Shown here piece by piece: positions 5,982 to 10,089 of a stretch of 10,089 nucleotides of DNA. Below the pieces are notes generated by a model. The model had not been told where the DNA came from. It saw only the letters and a program-made list of their open reading frames with translations, and made no database searches. The stretch's first letter is position 1. Each line of letters starts with the position of its first letter. The translations under genes were made by a program, and so were the position numbers. Source of the stretch: an uncultured Candidatus Saccharibacteria bacterium (GTDB lineage Bacteria; Patescibacteriota; Saccharimonadia; Saccharimonadales; UBA4665); NCBI GenBank assembly GCA_903891235.1, contig CAITDW010000004.1:1-10089 (forward strand). Direction: 5' to 3'.

Positions 5982-6515
5982 TTATTTCAAAAAACTAACG
6001 TATTTTTCTCTTAATTTTGTGAGTTTTTGATTAATTATAATCTGACAATATGCCCTGCTTGGGTTTTTGGCAAAATAATTTTGATGGTAATCCTCAGCTT
6101 TGTAAAAAGTTTCTTCAGGAATTAGCTCAGTAACTATTGGATCTTGCCAGAGTTTCTGAGCTTTTTGAATTGAATTATCAGCAATTTTTTTTTGTTGTTC
6201 CGATGTATAAAATATGACTGATCGGTACTGAGTTCCAATATCGTTTCCCTGTCGGTTCAAAGTTGTTGGATTATGAACCGTCCAAAAAACGTCAAGTATA
6301 TCCTTGTACGTAATAATACTTGGGTCAAATGTGACCCGGACGACTTCTGCATGCCCTGTTTCTCCGCTACATACATCCTCATAGGATGGATTTTCAATTT
6401 TACCACCTGAATATCCCGATTCAACACTAATAACGCCTCTGAACATCTTATATGCAGCTTCTAGGCACCAAAAGCAACCACCACCTAGTATTGATACGCT
6501 ATTTTGATTGTTCAA
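5982..6515 (-). CDS. msrA: Peptide-methionine (S)-S-oxide reductase MsrA
   Basis: MsrA reduces the S epimer of methionine sulfoxide in proteins and free methionine, using thioredoxin as donor, in the cytosol. The catalytic signature GGGCFWC is at residues 11-17 with Cys14 as nucleophile. SGYSGG (34-38 region), GETGHAEVVRV (51-61) and DIGTQYRSVIF (92-102) are standard family blocks. Cys157 in the C-terminal RAYCQ is the probable resolving cysteine. At 177 residues it is full length. The start is TTG (6513-6515): AGGAG lies 9 nt upstream, and an in-frame TAG lies just two codons upstream, so no ATG is available. The start lies inside msrB, giving a 17-bp overlap and probable translational coupling. 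It is the last gene of the mscL-msrB-msrA unit. Confidence 0.97.
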   Translation of the reverse strand: MNNQNSVSILGGGCFWCLEAAYKMFRGVISVESGYSGGKIENPSYEDVCSGETGHAEVVRVTFDPSIITYKDILDVFWTVHNPTTLNRQGNDIGTQYRSVIFYTSEQQKKIADNSIQKAQKLWQDPIVTELIPEETFYKAEDYHQNYFAKNPSRAYCQIIINQKLTKLREKYVSFLK

Positions 6516-6891
6516 AATCTAAAGCTCCTGAATTAATGCAATAATGTTTGCCTCCTGGGATCGAAGAATCGTCAAACAAATGACCCAAGTGACTGCCACA
6601 TTTTTTACAAACAACTTCTATCCTTTTCATGCCGAGGCTGCTATCATCTTGTAATTCTATGGATTTGTTATCGATGGCATCATTGAAGCTTGGCCAGCCA
6701 ATCAAGCCAGGGGTCACAGAATCATATTTATTCTTACTGCTAAAAAGTTTAGATCCGCAGACCAGGCAGCTGTAGACACCATTACTGTTATTGTGTAGAT
6801 ATTTTCCTGAAAATGGAGCCTCAGTTCCTTTTTCTCTAAGAATCCTATATGCTTCGGGAGATAATTTCTTTTTTAAATCTTGGTCGTCCAT
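6499..6891 (-). CDS. msrB: Peptide-methionine (R)-S-oxide reductase MsrB
   Basis: MsrB reduces the R epimer of methionine sulfoxide and so complements MsrA. All key parts are present in 130 residues: SCLVCGS (Cys42, Cys45) and VCKKCGSHLGH (Cys95, Cys98) form the structural zinc site, GWPSF (65-69) lies by the active site, and HYCINSGAL contains the catalytic Cys118. It is a single-domain cytosolic enzyme with no MsrA fusion. Its ATG follows the mscL stop with no gap (TAA then ATG) and its own end overlaps msrA by 17 bp. All three are therefore almost certainly one mRNA, with msrB translated by coupling, since it has no strong Shine-Dalgarno of its own. Confidence 0.97.
   Translation of the reverse strand: MDDQDLKKKLSPEAYRILREKGTEAPFSGKYLHNNSNGVYSCLVCGSKLFSSKNKYDSVTPGLIGWPSFNDAIDNKSIELQDDSSLGMKRIEVVCKKCGSHLGHLFDDSSIPGGKHYCINSGALDFEQSK
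6525..6529 (-). promoter_or_regulatory. Ribosome binding site inside msrB that sets the TTG start of msrA
   Basis: Minus-strand AGGAG lies within the last codons of msrB, 9 nt before the TTG at 6513-6515. The msrA frame carries TAG at 6519-6521, so initiation must be at this TTG or at the ATT one codon before it. TTG is much the likelier. Confidence 0.8.
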
Positions 6892-7281
6892 TTATTTTTT
6901 CTTTGCAAGTTTCTCTAAATTAAATAACTTGAATGTAAAATAAATAATGATTGCTATTAAAAAGAAGCTTATTAATGATGATAAGAAGATGCCCCAACCA
7001 AATGTGGCCTGTTTTCCAAATACACTGACGACTAAAGTTTTTTGATTGAGATTACCAGTACCAGGCAATAAAAGACCTACCAGAGGGTTAATTATTGAAG
7101 TAGTAAATACATCAACTACGCTTTTTACCTGAGCACCAAAAACAAAACCTATAGCTAGTCCAACAACTCCATACTCTCTGATAAAATCACCAAATCCACT
7201 GGCATGTTTATTTAGAGCCTTGGTTGTCACGGGTGCTATTTTTTTTACAGTCTTTTTACTGTGATGAATGACTTTATCCAT
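6892..7281 (-). CDS. mscL: Large-conductance mechanosensitive channel MscL
   Basis: MscL forms a homopentameric inner-membrane channel that opens under membrane tension and releases solutes during hypo-osmotic shock. The N-terminal amphipathic helix and TM1 cover about residues 29-60: GFGDFIREYGVVGLAIGFVFGA, with the small-residue gate face, then VKSVVDVFTTSIINPLVGLL. A short extracellular loop (72-93) follows. TM2 is about 95-120 (WGIFLSSLISFFLIAIIIYF), with a basic C-terminus. The 129-residue length is near normal, but about 28 Lys/His-rich residues precede the usual start of the family, a longer cytoplasmic N-terminus than in typical MscL. AAGGAG (7291-7296) is 9 nt before the ATG and supports this start. 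It is the first gene of the mscL-msrB-msrA operon. Confidence 0.93.
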   Translation of the reverse strand: MDKVIHHSKKTVKKIAPVTTKALNKHASGFGDFIREYGVVGLAIGFVFGAQVKSVVDVFTTSIINPLVGLLLPGTGNLNQKTLVVSVFGKQATFGWGIFLSSLISFFLIAIIIYFTFKLFNLEKLAKKK

Positions 7282-7327
7282 TATTAAATTCTCCTTGATT
7301 AACTATATGCAAATTTAATGTATTTAT

Positions 7328-7333
7328 ATTATA
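7328..7333 (-). promoter_or_regulatory. Possible -10 element for mscL-msrB-msrA
   Basis: A perfect minus-strand TATAAT lies immediately after the argS stop codon, which would give a leader of about 40 nt. No good -35 is found 16-18 bp upstream, where the sequence is argS coding DNA. Read-through from argS is the alternative. Confidence 0.35.
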
Positions 7334-7335
7334 CC

Positions 7336-9039
7336 CTAAAGCTGATTAGGTGCTGAAATACTTAATATAGCTAGTCCTTTTTTAAGAATATCTGAGTAAG
7401 CCTTGACTAGATTAGCTCTAATCGGTTCTCTCTCATCACCCACAACCTTGCTAACCTCATAAAAACGATTGAAGGTTTGTGCTAATTCGTAAAGATATGT
7501 ACATAAATGATGTGGCATTATTTCGTTGATGGCCTTATCTAGATAATCTGGATATTCGCTAATTTTTCTTGCTAATTTTCTTTCGTTTTCATCTAATACA
7601 ATATCTGATGGCAAATTTAAATTAGTACATTTTTTGAGTATGCTTTTTGATCTAGCATGCGAATATTGCAAATATGGCCCGCTATTACCAATAATACTGA
7701 CGGATTCAATTGGATTATATATTAAATCTGGTCCGAGTCTTTGCTTCAAAAAAGAGTACTTAATAGCTCCGAGAGTAGTTTCCATATTATGTTTTTTAGT
7801 TGTTTCAAAATTCAATTTATCAGTTTCCTCTATTACACTAGATGCACTAATACCATTTCCTTTTCTTGAACTTATCTTAACTCCGCCAACCATTTTAACT
7901 ATGCCATGAGTCAAGTGAGTACTGGCGGCCACAAGTTTTGGCTCATACTCCTCTAGACTTTTTAAAACAACCTTCATGTACTCGGTTTGCTCATTACCAG
8001 TAATGACGACTGATTTATCGAATTTAAAGTCTCGATATTTAGCTATAATTAAGCCAATATCTTTAGCTTCATAAGAAGGTAAGCCTTGCGAAGTTATAAA
8101 AACTCTAGTGTGAAGTCCGTATTTTTCAGCCTTAAAAACTATTGCACCATCACTTTTTTCGTAGACTCCATTTTTGAGTTGTTTATTTATAGTTTCCTGG
8201 GCCAGTTCAATAAGTTCACTCTCTGGATAAAACTTATCAAAAGAGGTAATCTGAATTTTTTTGTAAATTTCCTTAAAATAGGCATAACTCCATTCCCTTG
8301 TATGCCAATAAAGTTTAGCTAGATCTGACTCGTGATCTTTATTATTTATAACTGCGTAGAGTTCTATATTGAGTTCACGAATTCTTAGATACGCTTCAGA
8401 ATCTTCATTTTCATAAGCTCTAGTTCCAAAAACATAGCATTTCGCTAGTAAAGTGCTCTTTTCTTCTAATGACTGATTATCTAATTGATCGATCTTTATT
8501 AAAGTTTTTTGGATATCTCCCTTCCCAAATTCTTCTATGATTCCCCATATGGTTCTGGCGACATGAAGACCAATATCACCTCCAAAATTAACACGATAAA
8601 CCTTAGCTCCTGCTGCTTCATAGAGGTTAGCAATCGCATTACCTACTATCGAAGTATAAAGATGACCAATATGAAGAACTTTGAAAGGATTTGGATCTGA
8701 GTATTCACAAACAATAACTTGATCTTTGAAAAAATATGGCTGGTACGATATGGCTTTAATAGTATCTTGAGTTAGTGCTGTATCGGATAATTTAATATTA
8801 ATAAAGTTAGAGACATTCTTAACTTCAACTGCTTGGTTAGTTAAGCCATATCTTATACCTTCAATTAAAGAATCAGCTAAATCTCTAGGGTTTTTATGTA
8901 ATTGACTAGCAAGTTCAAAACAAATATTAGTAGTATAGTCTCCGAAATTTTCGTCAGGTCTAGATATAATTGGATTAACATGAACTCCATAAAGAGAAAA
9001 TATTTGCTCACAGATAACTTTTTTAATTACATCTTTCAT
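7336..9039 (-). CDS. argS: Arginyl-tRNA synthetase
   Basis: This class I enzyme charges tRNA-Arg with arginine using ATP, in the cytosol. At 567 residues it is full length. The N-terminal tRNA-binding add-on domain covers about 1-85. The Rossmann catalytic domain carries the HIGH signature intact at 123-126, preceded by SDPNPFK, and the KMSKS-like loop as KISSRKG (378-384). SGPYLQYSHAR (443-453) opens the DALR anticodon-binding domain, which runs to the end and finishes in a typical ISAPNQL. No key residue is missing. No Shine-Dalgarno is visible, and an extended -10 (TGCTATACT) ends 8 nt before the ATG, so the mRNA may be leaderless. It starts 19 bp after the DUF1361 gene. The stop is TAG. 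Confidence 0.98.
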   Translation of the reverse strand: MKDVIKKVICEQIFSLYGVHVNPIISRPDENFGDYTTNICFELASQLHKNPRDLADSLIEGIRYGLTNQAVEVKNVSNFINIKLSDTALTQDTIKAISYQPYFFKDQVIVCEYSDPNPFKVLHIGHLYTSIVGNAIANLYEAAGAKVYRVNFGGDIGLHVARTIWGIIEEFGKGDIQKTLIKIDQLDNQSLEEKSTLLAKCYVFGTRAYENEDSEAYLRIRELNIELYAVINNKDHESDLAKLYWHTREWSYAYFKEIYKKIQITSFDKFYPESELIELAQETINKQLKNGVYEKSDGAIVFKAEKYGLHTRVFITSQGLPSYEAKDIGLIIAKYRDFKFDKSVVITGNEQTEYMKVVLKSLEEYEPKLVAASTHLTHGIVKMVGGVKISSRKGNGISASSVIEETDKLNFETTKKHNMETTLGAIKYSFLKQRLGPDLIYNPIESVSIIGNSGPYLQYSHARSKSILKKCTNLNLPSDIVLDENERKLARKISEYPDYLDKAINEIMPHHLCTYLYELAQTFNRFYEVSKVVGDEREPIRANLVKAYSDILKKGLAILSISAPNQL

Positions 9040-9047
9040 TTATTTAA

Positions 9048-9056
9048 AGTATAGCA
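9048..9056 (-). promoter_or_regulatory. Extended -10 promoter of argS, near-leaderless
   Basis: Minus-strand TGCTATACT (9056-9048) is an extended -10 with one mismatch to TATAAT. The -35 at 17 bp (TTTAGG) is weak, as often tolerated with a TG extension. Only 8 nt separate the -10 from the argS ATG, so transcription would begin within about two bases of the start codon. Confidence 0.55.
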
Positions 9057-9058
9057 AA

Positions 9059-9739
9059 TTAAGACTTTGTCCTAAATGAGATATGTTTATATGACTCAAG
9101 TAAAATAATATAACAACTGCCAATTAAACTAGCAAAGACTAAAGTTGTTGAAAAAGTTTCAGATTGAGTTCTAGTCTCGAAAAAAGGATTTGTTATATAA
9201 AAAAGTAAAGTTAATGGATTTAATAGTATATCCCAACTATTCCAGCGTAAATAACGACCAAGATAGATGGCAAAACTACAGGCAATAATAATCAGCGTTA
9301 TAATAATTCCAGACCAAGTATTGCCTAGTCTTTTAATTAGTTCTTTGTGCACCCAATACAAACTAATCATCCCGATAATAGCTCCGTTAATTGCAAATAA
9401 TAGAATTGTTACAATATCAAAAAGCGCATCAACACTAGAAAAACTCTGTAAATGTATTAGATCTGTAAAAATATAGAAGCTGTTTGGTAAAAAAAGTAAC
9501 CAAAAGAATGTTATTAAAATAGCTCTCCATCCTAACCAGGAATGTTTATTTAGTGTTCTTTTTAAAATAAGAGTGAAGAACAGTGGAATCCATGCCAAAA
9601 AAAGATTATAAATTAAAAAAAGATAGTGGCCATTATGGTTTCTGAGAGTAGTTACCAATAAAAGTATCAAACAGATAAAAGCCTGAATTACAATAGCCAA
9701 AAATATATCTGACATTCTCCGCCACATATCACTTAACAT
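9059..9739 (-). CDS. DUF1361 family integral membrane protein
   Basis: This 226-residue polytopic membrane protein has about six hydrophobic helices (roughly 11-31, 39-59, 72-90, 104-129, 140-160 and 205-223). It carries the two conserved blocks that mark DUF1361. The first is FLPNSFYIFTDLIHL (83-97), matching the family LPNAPYIxTDLxHL. The second is YLGRYLRWNSWDILLNP (159-175), matching GRxLRWNSWDxxxxP. The conserved polar residues within membrane segments suggest an enzymatic or transport role, but none is established that I know of. It follows the isomerase gene by 44 bp and precedes argS by 19 bp, all on one strand. A promoter with its -10 ending 8 nt before the ATG supports this start over Met5 or Met9. 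Confidence 0.9.
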   Translation of the reverse strand: MLSDMWRRMSDIFLAIVIQAFICLILLLVTTLRNHNGHYLFLIYNLFLAWIPLFFTLILKRTLNKHSWLGWRAILITFFWLLFLPNSFYIFTDLIHLQSFSSVDALFDIVTILLFAINGAIIGMISLYWVHKELIKRLGNTWSGIIITLIIIACSFAIYLGRYLRWNSWDILLNPLTLLFYITNPFFETRTQSETFSTTLVFASLIGSCYIILLESYKHISFRTKS

Positions 9740-9747
9740 ATATACTA

Positions 9748-9776
9748 ATTATATAATTAAATGTCTGGTTAAACAA
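9748..9776 (-). promoter_or_regulatory. Promoter of the DUF1361 gene, near-leaderless
   Basis: On the minus strand, TTGTTT (9776-9771), a 17-bp spacer and a perfect TATAAT (9753-9748) precede the ATG by 8 nt. There is no room for a Shine-Dalgarno after the predicted start site. The -10 spacing to the ATG equals that of the argS promoter. Confidence 0.55.
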
Positions 9777-9783
9777 AAGCTTA

Positions 9784-10089
9784 TTAGGCTAGTTCTTTTT
9801 TTAATTTTTCTATAAGTTCAACCGGAAATGGATTAAGATTTGATAATAAGGCTAGGTAAAGACTAACGAAATCTCCAAGTACCATCGTATAAAGTAAATT
9901 TTCTAGTAAATCATTTCCATTGGCTTCAACCTTTATTGGTGAGGGCATAAGTCCACTTAGTAGTTTATTACTTATTTCAAATCTTTTAATAATTTGTGGA
10001 TGCTCAAATTTACTAATCAATTCAATTACACCGTATGGTTTTTGAACAGGTTGTTTTGTCCAGCCTAAAAATTCATTATGATTAAATTC
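9784..10089 (-). CDS. Bifunctional phosphoglucose/phosphomannose isomerase, C-terminal part (cut by window edge)
   Basis: The reading frame is open to the right edge of the window, so the gene is partial and only its last 101 residues are seen. The enzyme interconverts glucose 6-phosphate or mannose 6-phosphate with fructose 6-phosphate in the cytosol, feeding glycolysis or sugar-nucleotide synthesis. The visible part matches the C-terminal domain of the bifunctional PGI/PMI family (a SIS-fold protein). NHNEFLGW occurs at visible residues 3-10, where the NHNE motif is conserved near the active site. LYTMVLGDFVSLYLALL, then NPFPVELIEKLKKEL, is the usual family ending. The TTG at 10018-10020 is internal and not the start. 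It is probably the upstream gene of the DUF1361-argS group, though DUF1361 seems to have its own promoter. Confidence 0.92.
   Translation of the reverse strand, partial: EFNHNEFLGWTKQPVQKPYGVIELISKFEHPQIIKRFEISNKLLSGLMPSPIKVEANGNDLLENLLYTMVLGDFVSLYLALLSNLNPFPVELIEKLKKELA

Noticed and set aside
7634..8700. Several plus-strand open frames opposite argS
   Set aside because: argS is a complete, motif-bearing gene on the minus strand; these frames have no recognisable domain or initiation signal.
10018..10020. TTG as the start of a short 78-residue gene at the right end
   Set aside because: The frame stays open upstream to the window edge and encodes NHNEFLGW, a conserved isomerase motif, so the gene is longer and cut by the edge.

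Overview
The window is AT-rich, tightly packed bacterial chromosome. The standard genetic code fits: long genes such as argS carry no internal TGA. Several traits together suggest a Candidate Phyla Radiation (Patescibacteria) bacterium, most likely Saccharibacteria (TM7). These are a large disordered, coiled-coil, membrane-anchored protein followed by a small acidic DUF5663-like protein, a LysM plus lysozyme-like protein with an unusual N-terminus, very short gene spacing, and probable leaderless mRNAs. The lineage is inferred from gene style, because there is no rRNA or other marker here.

Layout. Bases 31-2343 (+) hold two genes: an unrecognised soluble acidic protein, then a secreted or anchored protein with two LysM repeats and a lysozyme-like domain. 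The LysM unit is a near-perfect 180-bp-period duplication. Facing them at 2400-2984 (-) is an NADPH-dependent FMN reductase. It diverges from an HxlR-family regulator (3060-3404, +). Their 75-bp shared intergenic region contains overlapping back-to-back promoters and two copies of a 14-bp TACT-N6-AGTA operator in opposite orientation. Bases 3477-5974 (+) hold a 706-residue multi-domain membrane protein and the DUF5663-like protein, driven by a good promoter.

Everything after that is on the minus strand. Reading in the direction of transcription from the right edge: the C-terminal part of a bifunctional phosphoglucose/phosphomannose isomerase, a DUF1361 membrane protein, argS, then a tight mscL-msrB-msrA operon. 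The msrA start is a TTG codon inside msrB. The minus-strand block converges on the DUF5663-like gene with only 7 bp between stop codons.

Two themes stand out. One is cell-envelope biology: the LysM/lysozyme protein, the large anchored protein, mscL and DUF1361. The other is oxidative stress: the FMN reductase with a cysteine-bearing HxlR regulator, and msrA/msrB. No tRNA, rRNA, mobile element, CRISPR array or convincing terminator was seen, and no gene-free gap exceeds 80 bp.
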